From NCBI GenBank assembly GCA_963930955.1, contig OZ006967.1, positions 1,054,001 to 1,118,000 of the forward strand: a stretch of DNA of 64,000 nucleotides. The letters run 5' to 3'. The DNA comes from Scatomonas sp963930955 (GTDB taxonomy: Bacteria > Bacillota > Clostridia > Lachnospirales > Lachnospiraceae). Position numbers and translations under genes: made by a program. Numbering within the stretch: the stretch's first letter is position 1; the number at the start of each line of letters is the position of its first letter. Below, piece after piece: positions 16,744-25,404 of the stretch. The notes beneath the pieces were generated by a model. It did not search any database and was not told the origin of the DNA. It was given only the letters and a program-made list of their open reading frames with translations.

Positions 16744-17097
16744 ATGTATACAGAACACACATCCACAGGAAAGCACAGACATGTGATGGAAGATGGAACG
16801 GTCATCGAGCATACCCATGAGCATACCCACGCCCATACCCACCAGAATACCAAGGCGGTGCTGAACCGGATCTCCCGGGCTATCGGCCATCTGGAGTCTA
16901 TTAAGCGGATGGTGGAGGACGGACGGGACTGCAGCGAGGTACTGGTGCAGCTTTCCGCGGTAAAAGCCGCCATTAACAATACGGGAAAAGTGATCCTCCA
17001 CGACCATATTGAGCATTGTATTGTGGATGCGGTGGAAAGCGGAGACATGAAAGCACTGGAAGAACTGAACACAGCCATTGACCAGTTTATTAAATAG
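16744..17097 (+). CDS. CsoR/RcnR family metal-sensing repressor with His-rich N-terminus
   Basis: A 117-residue helical repressor of the DUF156 family. The core has the Cys-His-Cys ligand set of CsoR: Cys in GRDCSEVLVQLSAVKAA, and His and Cys spaced as HIEHC in VILHDHIEHC. The N-terminal 30 residues are rich in histidine (EHTHEHTHAHTHQ), which could bind further metal. CsoR proteins usually sense Cu(I); relatives sense formaldehyde, sulfide or nickel, so the ligand is open. ATG 16744 follows GGAGAG; an earlier in-frame start (16723) overlaps the preceding gene. The Mrp gene follows after 28 bases, with no copper exporter beside it. Confidence 0.85.
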   Translation: MYTEHTSTGKHRHVMEDGTVIEHTHEHTHAHTHQNTKAVLNRISRAIGHLESIKRMVEDGRDCSEVLVQLSAVKAAINNTGKVILHDHIEHCIVDAVESGDMKALEELNTAIDQFIK

Positions 17098-17125
17098 TAA
17101 AATTGTATCAGGAGGAAGATAGAAA

Positions 17126-17971
17126 ATGGCAAAAGAATGTAGCAATGAAAGCTGCTCCAAAGAGAGCTGCGAGGGCTGCCCCAGCAGGGAAAAGAAGCCT
17201 GATTTTCATGTGGACCTGAATGCATATTCCCATGTGGCCCACGTAGTGGGTGTAGTCAGCGGGAAAGGCGGCGTAGGAAAGTCCTTTGTAACAGCCTCCA
17301 TGGCCAACGCTATGGCGGCCATGGGCTACCGGGTGGGCATTCTGGACGCGGATATCACCGGTCCCTCTATCCCCCGGATGTACGGGCTTCACGGCACGGC
17401 CGGGGTGGACGATCAGGGAATCCAGCCTCCGGAGACTGCTAACGGCATTAAGGTAATGTCGGTGAATCTTTTGCTGCCCGGCGAAGATGAGCCGGTGATC
17501 TGGCGGGGGCCGGTGATCGCCAGCATGGTAAAGCAGTTCTGGACCGATGTGGTCTGGGGAGATCTGGACTATCTCTTTGTGGACATGCCTCCGGGAACCG
17601 GAGATGTGCCTCTGACCGTATTCCAGTCCCTGCCGGTGGAAGGGATTCTGGTGGTGACTTCTCCCCAGGAGCTGGTGGAGATGATCGTTACCAAGGCGTA
17701 TAAAATGGCCCTGATGATGAAGATCCCGGTGCTGGGTCTCATTGAAAATTACAGCTATATTGCCTGTCCGGACTGCGGAAAGAAAATCGCCGTATTCGGG
17801 GAGAGCAACGTGGATCATGTGGCGGGCCAGATGGGAATTCCCGTGCTGGGCAAACTACCCATTGAGAGCCACCTGGCATCCCTGGCGGATCAGGGCAGGT
17901 TCGCGGAGGTCCTTAACGAGCATCTGGATGACGCGGCGGCAGCCATGCGGGCATTAAGCGTCAGAGAGTAG
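17126..17971 (+). CDS. Mrp/NBP35 family iron-sulfur cluster carrier ATPase
   Basis: A 281-residue P-loop ATPase that carries or assembles Fe-S clusters for target proteins. The N-terminus is cysteine-rich (CSNESCSKESCEGC), as in NBP35-type members. The deviant Walker A is SGKGGVGKS, followed by DADITGPSIPRM and the Walker B-like VDMPPGTGD. CPDCGKK near residue 215 is the conserved CxxC that bridges clusters in the dimer. It follows the CsoR-like gene with an AGGAGGAA site. Confidence 0.92.
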   Translation: MAKECSNESCSKESCEGCPSREKKPDFHVDLNAYSHVAHVVGVVSGKGGVGKSFVTASMANAMAAMGYRVGILDADITGPSIPRMYGLHGTAGVDDQGIQPPETANGIKVMSVNLLLPGEDEPVIWRGPVIASMVKQFWTDVVWGDLDYLFVDMPPGTGDVPLTVFQSLPVEGILVVTSPQELVEMIVTKAYKMALMMKIPVLGLIENYSYIACPDCGKKIAVFGESNVDHVAGQMGIPVLGKLPIESHLASLADQGRFAEVLNEHLDDAAAAMRALSVRE

Positions 17972-18062
17972 GAACCCAGACGGCAGACCGGGGCGGCAGA
18001 AAAATCTGAGCATTTTGCATAAGAATAATGCGGAAGCTTTCAGAAATTCGTCATTTCCCGCA

Positions 18063-18092
18063 TTGACAGGTTCATCCTAAAAGTGAGATACT
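18063..18092 (+). promoter_or_regulatory. Promoter of the HPr-like gene
   Basis: TTGACA (18063-18068) and GATACT (18087-18092) are separated by 18 bases, in the 200-base gap after the Mrp gene. I see nothing else clear in that gap. Confidence 0.55.
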
Positions 18093-18171
18093 ACATGGCA
18101 AAGAAAGATTCCTGTAAAAATCAGGAAAATTTCTGATACCCAAAGGTCTCATATAAGAAAGGATGATCAAA

Positions 18172-18399
18172 ATGCCTGAAACAAAGGTTATGTTTCATGA
18201 TGCAGAAGAAGTTGAAGAGTTTGTAAATGCCGCTTCCCGATGCGATTTTGACATTGATATTTTTTATAACCGCATCGTGATTGATGCAAAATCCATTCTG
18301 GGTATCCTGAGCATGGGACTTTCCCGGGCGCTGACGGTGCAGTGTTACGGCGAAAACCCTGAATTCAACAAGACTCTGCAGAAATTTGCAGTAGCCTGA
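18172..18399 (+). CDS. HPr-like protein lacking the phosphorylatable histidine
   Basis: A 75-residue protein. Its second half, IDAKSILGILSMGLSRALTVQCYG, matches HPr around the regulatory serine (usual NAKSIMGVLSL), so Ser in AKS is kept. The first half lacks the GLHARPA motif that carries the PEP-phosphorylated His15, so it cannot act as a normal PTS phosphocarrier. A Crh-like or structural role is possible, but Crh also keeps the fold near that site, so this is open. I chose ATG 18172, 9 bases after AAGAAAGGA, over ATG 18163, which is too close. A terminator follows. Confidence 0.75.
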   Translation: MPETKVMFHDAEEVEEFVNAASRCDFDIDIFYNRIVIDAKSILGILSMGLSRALTVQCYGENPEFNKTLQKFAVA

Positions 18400-18454
18400 C
18401 TGTGCGGCCCCTTTGCGGGAAAGCAGTTATGGCTGCAGCTTGATACAGAACAGT

Positions 18455-18501
18455 AAGCCGTCCGAGAGCAGCAGTGCTTTTGGACGGCTTTCATCTTTTT
18501 C
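18455..18501 (+). terminator. Terminator after the HPr-like gene
   Basis: AAGCCGTCC (18455-18463) pairs with GGACGGCTT (18482-18490), followed by TCATCTTTTTC. It lies just before the TTG start of the next gene. Confidence 0.7.
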
Positions 18502-18520
18502 GGAGAGAGGAGGAATCGCA

Positions 18521-20881
18521 TTGACTGAAAAAAAGAAGATCCGCATCTCGGTCCGCAGTCTGGTGGAATTTCTCCTGCGCAGCGGCGATCTGGATAACCG
18601 CCGGGGCGGTTTCGCGGAGCGGGAAGCTATGCAGATGGGAAGCCGGCTCCACAGGAAGATTCAGAAGAGCATGGGCGGGGCCTACCAGGCGGAGGTTCCC
18701 CTGAAATTTGAAAAAGAGTACGAACATTTTGTTCTGTCTGTGGAAGGCCGGGCAGACGGGATTTTTACAGATCCGGAAGGGACGGCTGTTGATGAGATCA
18801 AGGGCATTTTCCAGAATCTGGAGCGGCTGGAAGAGCCTCTGCCGCTGCATCTGGCCCAGGCAAAATGCTACGCCTATATTTACGGTCTGGAGCGGAAATT
18901 TGAAAAGATCGGGGTGCAGATGACCTATTGCCAGATGGAGACAGAGGAGATCCGGCGGTTCCGGGAAATCTATACCCTGGAGGAACTGGATCTGTGGTTC
19001 GCCGGCCTGCTGGACCAGTACTGGAAGTGGGCGGAAGCCCAGTGGCAGTGGGAGCAGAAACGGGACGCTTCCATGCCGGGGCTGGAGTTTCCTTTTCCTT
19101 ACCGGCCGGGCCAGAAGGAGATGGTTTCCGCGGTCTACCGGAGTGTTCTCCGGCGGAAACAGCTGTTTGTTCAGGCGCCCACTGGTGTGGGAAAGACTAT
19201 GTCCACTGTGTTTCCGGCGGTGCGGGCCTGCGGGGAAGGTCTGGGAAGCAGGATCTTTTATCTCACAGCCAAGACCATTACCAGAACCGTGGCGGAGGAA
19301 GCGTTTTCCATTCTGGAGGACCGGGGACTTGCCTTTAAGGTGCTGACCATTACTTCTAAGGAAAAAATGTGCCTGCTGGAGGAGCCGGACTGCAATCCCG
19401 CCGCCTGCCAAAGAGCCCGGGGCCATTATGACCGGATTAATGAGGCGGTCTTTGAGATCCTTACCGGCCAGAGCAGGTATCAGCGGGAGGATATTCTGGC
19501 TCAGAGTGAAAAATGGCAGGTCTGCCCCTATGAACTGGAACTGGAGCTGGCCTCCTGGATGGATGCCATTATCTGCGATTATAACTATGTCTTTGATCCC
19601 GATGTGAAGCTGCGGCGGTTCTTCGGAGAGGGCAGCCGGAAAGAGGATTTTATCTTCCTGATCGATGAGGCCCACAATCTGGTAGAGCGGGGCCGGGAGA
19701 TGTACAGCGCGGAGGTCTGCAAGGAAGATTTTCTGGAAATGAAGAAAAAGGTCAGACCTTTCAGCAAAAAACTGGAGCGGGCCCTGGAGCGCTGCAATCA
19801 TCAGCTTCTCCTCTATAAAAGGGAATGCGAAAAAATCCAGAGATTTGAATCTGTGGGCACCTTTGCCATGCTGGCGGCAGGAGTTCTGGGAGAACTGGAG
19901 GATTTTCTCCAGGATCTGGAGGAAGGAGCGCTGCGGAAGGAAGTTCTGGAGTTCTATTTTCGGGTCCGGGCCTTCGTTTCCATTTACGATCTGGTGGACA
20001 GCAATTATATGGTCTACGGACGGCATCGGGAGGACGGCTGTTTCTGCCTGAAACTCTGCTGCGTAAATCCGGCGGGAAATCTCCAGAACTGCCTGGACAG
20101 AGGCCGCAGCGCGGTATTCTTTTCCGCCACCCTGCTGCCGGTAACCTATTATAAAAAACTCCTCAGCGGAAGAGGGGAGGAGGATTACGCTGTCTACATC
20201 CCTTCGCCCTTTGATCCGGGAAAGCGGCGCCTGCTCATCGGCCGGGATGTCAGCAGCCGGTACAAGCGCCGGGGTCCGGAGGAGTACCGGCGGATCGCCG
20301 GATACATTCATGCTTTTGTGCAGGCCAGACCGGGAAATTATATGGTCTTTTTTCCTTCTTACCTTATGCTGGAAGAGGTGTATGGGATCTACCGGGAGGA
20401 ATACGGCGGAGAGGACTGTCTTTGCCAGATGCCTTCTATGCAGGAGGGGGAGAGAGAAGAATTTCTGCAGGCTTTCCGGGAGGGCAGAGAAGAGAAACTC
20501 CTGGGATTCTGTGTGATGGGAGGGATTTTTGCCGAGGGTATTGACCTTTCCGGAGAAAAACTCATCGGCGCCCTGGTGGTGGGCACGGGACTGCCCCAGA
20601 TCAGCGATGAGAGAGAACTTCTGAGGATTTTTTATGAGGAGAAGGGAGAAAACGGATTTGACTATGCCTACCGTTTTCCCGGCATGAACAAAGTACTTCA
20701 GTCTGCCGGGCGGGTGATCCGCACCCCGGAGGACCGGGGCGTTATCGCACTGCTGGACGATCGTTTCTGCGGCCCGGAGTACCGGGCCCTGTTTCCCAGG
20801 GAGTGGTCCGATGCGGAGGTCTGTACCCTGAAAGCAGTACCGGGGCTTCTGCGGGATTTCTGGGAAAGGAATCAGGGCTGA
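18521..20881 (+). CDS. PD-(D/E)XK nuclease fused to XPD/DinG-type DNA helicase
   Basis: A 786-residue DNA repair-type enzyme. The N-terminal about 190 residues look like a RecB/Cas4-type nuclease: SRLH, GRADGIF, VDEIKG (the E-x-K pair) and QAKCYAYIYG. The rest is an SF2 helicase of the XPD/DinG family: Walker A APTGVGKTM, a cysteine cluster in CLLEEPDCNPAAC that fits a 4Fe-4S site, DEAH in FLIDEAHNLVERG, and motif VI LQSAGRVIRT. The likely start is TTG 18521 behind GAGAGGAGG. The frame stays open to an ATG at 18413, but that start precedes the terminator of the HPr-like gene. The 3' end overlaps the converging LysR gene by 10 bases. Confidence 0.85.
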   Translation: MTEKKKIRISVRSLVEFLLRSGDLDNRRGGFAEREAMQMGSRLHRKIQKSMGGAYQAEVPLKFEKEYEHFVLSVEGRADGIFTDPEGTAVDEIKGIFQNLERLEEPLPLHLAQAKCYAYIYGLERKFEKIGVQMTYCQMETEEIRRFREIYTLEELDLWFAGLLDQYWKWAEAQWQWEQKRDASMPGLEFPFPYRPGQKEMVSAVYRSVLRRKQLFVQAPTGVGKTMSTVFPAVRACGEGLGSRIFYLTAKTITRTVAEEAFSILEDRGLAFKVLTITSKEKMCLLEEPDCNPAACQRARGHYDRINEAVFEILTGQSRYQREDILAQSEKWQVCPYELELELASWMDAIICDYNYVFDPDVKLRRFFGEGSRKEDFIFLIDEAHNLVERGREMYSAEVCKEDFLEMKKKVRPFSKKLERALERCNHQLLLYKRECEKIQRFESVGTFAMLAAGVLGELEDFLQDLEEGALRKEVLEFYFRVRAFVSIYDLVDSNYMVYGRHREDGCFCLKLCCVNPAGNLQNCLDRGRSAVFFSATLLPVTYYKKLLSGRGEEDYAVYIPSPFDPGKRRLLIGRDVSSRYKRRGPEEYRRIAGYIHAFVQARPGNYMVFFPSYLMLEEVYGIYREEYGGEDCLCQMPSMQEGEREEFLQAFREGREEKLLGFCVMGGIFAEGIDLSGEKLIGALVVGTGLPQISDERELLRIFYEEKGENGFDYAYRFPGMNKVLQSAGRVIRTPEDRGVIALLDDRFCGPEYRALFPREWSDAEVCTLKAVPGLLRDFWERNQG

Positions 20882-21786
20882 GCCTCCGATCCGGAACTTT
20901 CTGTAAAGAAACGGATAAAGGCCTTGGCAGCCTGAGGCACCGGCAGCTGGGCATTGTGGGCGATGACCAGCTGCCTGGTAGGCAGTTCATCGGCAATCTG
21001 TACTTTAAAGAGATTCGAGACCCGGGTCAGGCAGTAATCCGGCACAAAGGCGATTCCCAGTCCGATACTGGCCAGATCCACCAGAAGGTCATTGCTGCCC
21101 AGCTCGATCTCCGGCACCAGATCCAGCTGGTGCTGCTGAAACAGCTGGTGAAGAAATTCGCTGGTGGTGCTTTTCCGGTCCAGCATCAGGATCGGATGGC
21201 GCAGGAGCTCCTTCAGGGTTATGGTCTTGCCCATGAGTTCCGGATACTGCTCCCGGCTGGCGATGAATACATCCTGAAAGGTGTGGATGGGAATGGTCTC
21301 CATCCGGTCCGAAAGCCGGGAATTGGGGTAGTTGGTAACAATAAGATCCACCTGGCCGGACTCCAGCAGATCCACGCAGCGGGTGGAAGTCTGGTTGGTC
21401 ACCTTAATGTGGACTCCGGCGTGCTCCCGGTGAAAGCGGTTCAGATAGGGCACCAGGAAATAGCGGCAGATGGTGTCGCTGGCTCCGATGCGGATCTGTC
21501 CCCCGCCCAGGGTGCTGGATTCCATGATCTGAGCTTCCCCCCGCTGGATCAGATTCACCGCCGGTTCTATATAGCGGAAGAGGATCTCCCCTTCAGGAGT
21601 CAGCTGCACCCGCTTGGTGCTGCGGATAAACAGAGTAATGCCCAGTTTTTTCTCCAATACCTTGATGGACTGGCTTACTGCCGACTGGGAAATGAACAGC
21701 TGTTTGGAAGCCTCGGAAAAACTCAGGGAAGAGGCTACGTGGTAAAATACTTTATATAATTCGTAATTAATATCCATTCGAAACAC
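20872..21786 (-). CDS. LysR family transcriptional regulator
   Basis: A 304-residue regulator. The N-terminal winged helix reads LYKVFYHVASSLSFSEASKQLFISQSAVSQSIKVLEKKLGI in the protein, the typical LysR DNA-binding pattern (split here only by description). A substrate-binding domain follows (GGGQIRIGASDTICRYFLVPYL). It resembles the CysL/YwfM group, but the effector cannot be named. It is convergent with the helicase and divergent from thrS, neither an obvious target. Confidence 0.88.
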   Translation of the reverse strand: MFRMDINYELYKVFYHVASSLSFSEASKQLFISQSAVSQSIKVLEKKLGITLFIRSTKRVQLTPEGEILFRYIEPAVNLIQRGEAQIMESSTLGGGQIRIGASDTICRYFLVPYLNRFHREHAGVHIKVTNQTSTRCVDLLESGQVDLIVTNYPNSRLSDRMETIPIHTFQDVFIASREQYPELMGKTITLKELLRHPILMLDRKSTTSEFLHQLFQQHQLDLVPEIELGSNDLLVDLASIGLGIAFVPDYCLTRVSNLFKVQIADELPTRQLVIAHNAQLPVPQAAKAFIRFFTESSGSEAQP

Positions 21787-21867
21787 TCCTTCTATCCTTC
21801 AGGAGCATTGTATCATACAATACTCTTTTGGAAAAGCCGCTGCCTCTGAAGCGGGAAAATTCCGCCG

Positions 21868-21895
21868 TTGACAACCCGGAGAATCGTGCTATAAT
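21868..21895 (+). promoter_or_regulatory. Promoter of thrS
   Basis: TTGACA (21868-21873) and TATAAT (21890-21895), both consensus hexamers, are separated by 16 bases just before the T-box leader. Confidence 0.8.
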
Positions 21896-21899
21896 GAAC

Positions 21900-22145
21900 C
21901 ACATAAGAGAAAGCGATGAAGAGAAGAGTAGGCTGCGGGAAGTCAGAAGAGAGGGATGAAAGGGTGCGAGCATCCCGGCGGAGGGCAGCTGAAGACCACC
22001 TCTGAGCGGCCCTAATCCGGCCCGGCGACTCCGTTACCGTCAGAATGAAGAGGTCCCAGGGCAGTGCCCGGGGCAAGCAGGGTGGAACCGCGGACTCAGG
22101 AGAGGATCGTCCCTTATGGCAGAAATGCTGTAAGGGTATTTTTAT
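21900..22145 (+). ncRNA. T-box leader of thrS
   Basis: The leader carries the stem I AGTA motif (21927-21930), a possible Thr specifier ACC at 21995-21997 or 21998-22000, and the T-box AGGGTGGAACCGCGG (22079-22093). The terminator pairs CCCTTA...GCAG (22111-22120) with CTGTAAGGG (22128-22136) and ends in TATTTTT. Uncharged tRNA-Thr should stabilise the antiterminator and turn on thrS. Confidence 0.93.
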
Positions 22146-22175
22146 GCCCGAATACACAGAAAAGGAGAAAAGATC

Positions 22176-24104
22176 ATGATCATCACACTGAAAGACGGCA
22201 GCACGAAGGAATACGGCGCCCCCATGACGGTGCTGGAGATTGCGAAGGATATCAGCGAGGGCCTGGCCAGAGCCGCCGCCGCCGGCGAGCTGAACGGGGA
22301 AGTAGTGGATCTGCGCCACAGGGTAGAGCAGGACTGCAGCCTCAGCATCCTGACCACCTCGGATCCGGAAGGTCTTGCAGCTTACCGCCACACCACCTCC
22401 CACATTCTGGCCCAGGCGGTGAAGCGTCTGTATCCCCAGGCCAAGCTGGCCATCGGACCTTCCATCGCCGACGGATTTTACTATGACATCGACATTGAGG
22501 GTGGTTTTACCCCGGAGGATCTGGAAAAGCTGGAAGGGGAGATGAAAAAGATCGTCAAGGAGAACCTGGAGATTACCCGTTTCACCAAACCAAGAGAGGA
22601 AGCCATCGCTCTTATGAAAGAGCGCCAGGAGCCCTACAAGGTGGAGCTCATTGAAGATCTGCCGGAGGGGGCGGAGATCAGCTTTTATCAGCAGGGCGAG
22701 TTCATTGACCTCTGTGCCGGCCCCCATCTCATGAGCACCAAGCCGGTGAAGGCTTTCAAACTCACCAGCCTGGCCGGTGCCTACTGGAGAGGGGACGAGC
22801 ATAATAAGATGCTGACCCGTATTTATGGAACTGCTTTTGCCAAGAAGGCGGAACTGGATGAATATCTGACCATGATGGAGGAGGCCAAGAAGAGAGATCA
22901 CCGGAAGCTGGGCAAGGAACTGGGCCTGTTTATGATGCATGAGGCGGGACCGGGCTTCCCCTTCTTCCTGCCTAAGGGAATGATCCTTAAAAATACCCTG
23001 CTGGATTACTGGCACGAACTCCATGAGAGAAACGGCTATCAGGAAATTTCCACCCCCATCATTTTGAACCGGAGCCTCTGGGAGACTTCCGGCCATTGGG
23101 ATCATTATAAAAACAATATGTACACAACGGTCATCGACGAGCAGGACTACGCCATCAAACCCATGAACTGCCCCGGCGGGGTGCTGGTGTATCAGTCAGA
23201 GCCCCGTTCCTACCGGGACCTGCCCCTGCGGCTGGGCGAGCTGGGGATCGTGCACCGGCATGAAAAATCCGGCCAGCTTCACGGCCTTATGAGAGTTCGC
23301 TGCTTTACCCAGGATGACGCCCACATTTTCATGACCCCGGATCAGATCCGGGATGAGATCAAGGGTGTGGCACAGCTTATTGACGAGGTGTACAGTCTCT
23401 TTGGCTTTAAATACCACGTGGAGCTTTCCACCCGTCCGGAGGATTCCATGGGAAGCGATGAGGATTGGGAACTGGCTACGGACGCTCTTCGGGGAGCTCT
23501 GGATGACCTGGGCCTGCCCTATGCGGTAAACGAGGGCGACGGCGCCTTCTACGGACCTAAGATCGATTTCCATCTGCAGGATTCCATCGGCCGTACCTGG
23601 CAGTGCGGCACCATCCAGCTGGATTTCCAGCTGCCGTTGCGGTTTGGGCTGGAGTATACGGGAGCAGACGGCGAGAAGCACCGCCCCATTATGATCCATC
23701 GGGTAGCCTTCGGTTCCATTGAGCGGTTTATCGGTATCCTTATTGAGCATTTTGCGGGAGCCTTCCCCACCTGGCTGGCGCCTGTGCAGGTAAAAGTCCT
23801 GCCCATCTCCGAAAAATTCCTGGATTACGGGGAGAAAGTACTGGCTGAGTTAAAGAAAGCCGGTATCCGGGCGGAGCTGGATGTGCGCTCCGAGAAGATC
23901 GGATACAAGATCCGGGAAGCCCAGAGTCTGAAGATCCCCTATATGCTGGTAGTGGGAGCCAAGGAGGAAGAACAGGGGCTGGTGGCAGTCAGAAGCCGTT
24001 TCCAGGGCGACGAAGGCCAGAGAAGCCTGGAGGATTTCATCGGGGCGCTTCAGGAAGAAATCGCCTCCAAAGAAATCAAAAAAGTGGAGATCGAAGAAAA
24101 GTAA
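22176..24104 (+). CDS. thrS: Threonine-tRNA ligase
   Basis: The enzyme charges tRNA-Thr. The 642-residue protein has the TGS domain (1-60), the editing domain with TTSHILAQAVKRLYP and a later LCAGPHLMSTK, and the class II core with motif 2 around MNCPGGVLVYQ and VHRHEKSGQLHGLMRVR and motif 3 HRVAFGSIERFIGILIEH. The C-terminal anticodon-binding domain starts near residue 535. The length is normal. It is preceded by a T-box leader, with ATG 22176 behind AAAGGAG. Confidence 0.97.
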   Translation: MIITLKDGSTKEYGAPMTVLEIAKDISEGLARAAAAGELNGEVVDLRHRVEQDCSLSILTTSDPEGLAAYRHTTSHILAQAVKRLYPQAKLAIGPSIADGFYYDIDIEGGFTPEDLEKLEGEMKKIVKENLEITRFTKPREEAIALMKERQEPYKVELIEDLPEGAEISFYQQGEFIDLCAGPHLMSTKPVKAFKLTSLAGAYWRGDEHNKMLTRIYGTAFAKKAELDEYLTMMEEAKKRDHRKLGKELGLFMMHEAGPGFPFFLPKGMILKNTLLDYWHELHERNGYQEISTPIILNRSLWETSGHWDHYKNNMYTTVIDEQDYAIKPMNCPGGVLVYQSEPRSYRDLPLRLGELGIVHRHEKSGQLHGLMRVRCFTQDDAHIFMTPDQIRDEIKGVAQLIDEVYSLFGFKYHVELSTRPEDSMGSDEDWELATDALRGALDDLGLPYAVNEGDGAFYGPKIDFHLQDSIGRTWQCGTIQLDFQLPLRFGLEYTGADGEKHRPIMIHRVAFGSIERFIGILIEHFAGAFPTWLAPVQVKVLPISEKFLDYGEKVLAELKKAGIRAELDVRSEKIGYKIREAQSLKIPYMLVVGAKEEEQGLVAVRSRFQGDEGQRSLEDFIGALQEEIASKEIKKVEIEEK

Positions 24105-24172
24105 GACCGGAGTGCATAGCTGAGGAAGATCCGGGCATACTGTTTCCGTAAACTTGAAAGGAGGTAGTATGT

Positions 24173-24499
24173 ATGCCGGCTTTACAATGCTCAGCAACAA
24201 CCTGCGCCTACAACAAAGGCGAACTCTGCTCCAAAGGAGATATCAAGGTGGGCGGAGGCGGCGCCACCCGGGCGGATGAAACCTGTTGCGAGAGTTTCAT
24301 GGAGAGAAAAGACACCATGGCCAACAGCATGACTATGGCGGATACAGGCTGCGGATGCACAACTGTGGGAATCAGCTGCGACGCAAAGAGCTGCAAGTCC
24401 AACGATCACTGCAGATGTGTGGCGGGCGCTGTCAATATAGAAGGACACGATGCCTGCACCATGAGCGAGACCTGCTGCGGCAGTTTTATGTGCAGATAG
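24173..24499 (+). CDS. DUF1540 domain protein (two Cys-rich repeats)
   Basis: A 108-residue cysteine-rich protein with two DUF1540-like units. The first is CSATTCAYNKGELCSKGDIKV ending in TCCESF; the second is CDAKSCKSNDHCRC ending in TCCGSF. The cysteines could bind metal; the function is unknown. The family is common in Clostridia and linked by some annotations to spores, which is not shown here. ATG 24173 follows AAAGGAGG at 24158-24164. Confidence 0.82.
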   Translation: MPALQCSATTCAYNKGELCSKGDIKVGGGGATRADETCCESFMERKDTMANSMTMADTGCGCTTVGISCDAKSCKSNDHCRCVAGAVNIEGHDACTMSETCCGSFMCR

Positions 24500-24548
24500 G
24501 AAGACGGATTTTGCCAGCAGGAAGAAAAGCATAAAAGGACAGAGGAGT

Positions 24549-24595
24549 GCCGCGCGATCATCGAAAAAAAGATGGCTGCGCGGCCCCTTCGTTTT
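24549..24595 (+). terminator. Terminator-like hairpin after the DUF1540 gene
   Basis: GCCGCGCGATCATC (24549-24562) pairs imperfectly with GATGGCTGCGCGGC (24571-24584), followed by CCCTTCGTTTTG. Confidence 0.55.
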
Positions 24596-24634
24596 GCGGT
24601 GGATTACTTTTCTGGAAAAAATAAGAGATTTTTC

Positions 24635-24663
24635 TTGACTTGGGAATATATCCGTGATAGGAT
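24635..24663 (+). promoter_or_regulatory. Promoter of infC-rpmI-rplT
   Basis: TTGACT (24635-24640) and TAGGAT (24658-24663) are separated by 17 bases, about 210 bases before the infC start. Confidence 0.6.
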
Positions 24664-24669
24664 ATCACC

Positions 24670-24812
24670 GTATGAAAAGAAAGAAGAGTATCCGCTCTCA
24701 CCTTAGCGCGATTGGGGCGACTAATGGTTAATACGATCATCCCGGAGACCGGAAAGGGTTTCCAGATTTGTGATGTTTCAGGCGGATAGTCAGCTATCCG
24801 CCTTTTCATTTT
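24670..24812 (+). promoter_or_regulatory. infC leader with transcription attenuator
   Basis: About 140 bases of leader end in a perfect hairpin, GGCGGATAG (24781-24789) with CTATCCGCC (24794-24802), and the T-rich tail TTTTCATTTT. The infC operon of Firmicutes is known to be autoregulated by L20 binding such a leader (L20 leader). I infer the same here from position; I did not match the Rfam model. Confidence 0.65.
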
Positions 24813-24871
24813 AGTCAACTGCCCGAGGAGAGGCAGAGGTCAACAGTGAGTTTGGATGGAGGTATACTACA

Positions 24872-25378
24872 ATTAGCGATTTAATGATTAATGAGCAGAT
24901 CCGTGACCGGGAAGTCCGGCTGGTCAGTGAGAGTGGGGAACAGTTAGGTATCATGTCGGCCCGTGACGCTTATCTGAAGGCGCAGGAGGCAGGCCTGGAT
25001 CTGGTGAAGATCGCGCCGATGGCTAAGCCGCCGGTCTGCAAGATCATCGATTACGGCAAATACCGCTATGAGATGGCTCGGAAAGAGAAAGAAGCCCGCA
25101 AAAAGCAGAAGACCATTGAGCTGAAGGAAGTAAGGCTTTCGCCGAATATCGATACCAATGATTTAAACACTAAGGTAGGTGCTGCCAGAAAGTTTATCTC
25201 CAAGGGAGATAAAGTGAAGGTTACTCTGCGTTTCCGCGGAAGAGAAATGGCCCATATGAACAGCAGCAAGCATATCCTGGATGAATTCGCTGAGAGTCTG
25301 TCGGACATTGCGGTGATTGAGAAAGCGCCCAAAGTAGAAGGACGGACCATGACGATTGTATTGGCAGCTAAAAAGTAA
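24872..25378 (+). CDS. infC: Translation initiation factor IF-3, probable AUU start
   Basis: IF-3 binds the 30S subunit and checks start codons. The 168-residue protein has the N-domain INEQIRDREVRLVSESGEQLG and the C-domain with RFRGREMAHMNSSKHIL. The Shine-Dalgarno GGAGGT (24858-24863) lies 8 bases before ATT 24872 but 20 bases before the first ATG (24884), so I place the start at ATT, giving ISDLMINEQ. AUU starts are established for infC in enterobacteria and Bacillus, where they allow self-repression. rpmI follows after 26 bases. Confidence 0.92.
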   Translation: MSDLMINEQIRDREVRLVSESGEQLGIMSARDAYLKAQEAGLDLVKIAPMAKPPVCKIIDYGKYRYEMARKEKEARKKQKTIELKEVRLSPNIDTNDLNTKVGAARKFISKGDKVKVTLRFRGREMAHMNSSKHILDEFAESLSDIAVIEKAPKVEGRTMTIVLAAKK

Positions 25379-25404
25379 ATTGTATCATAAGGAGGAAACA
25401 GACA

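Noticed and set aside
14936..16762. 608-codon minus-strand frame across the AICAR formyltransferase gene
   Set aside because: It crosses a clear conserved gene, a terminator and two small genes on the other strand; an antisense shadow.
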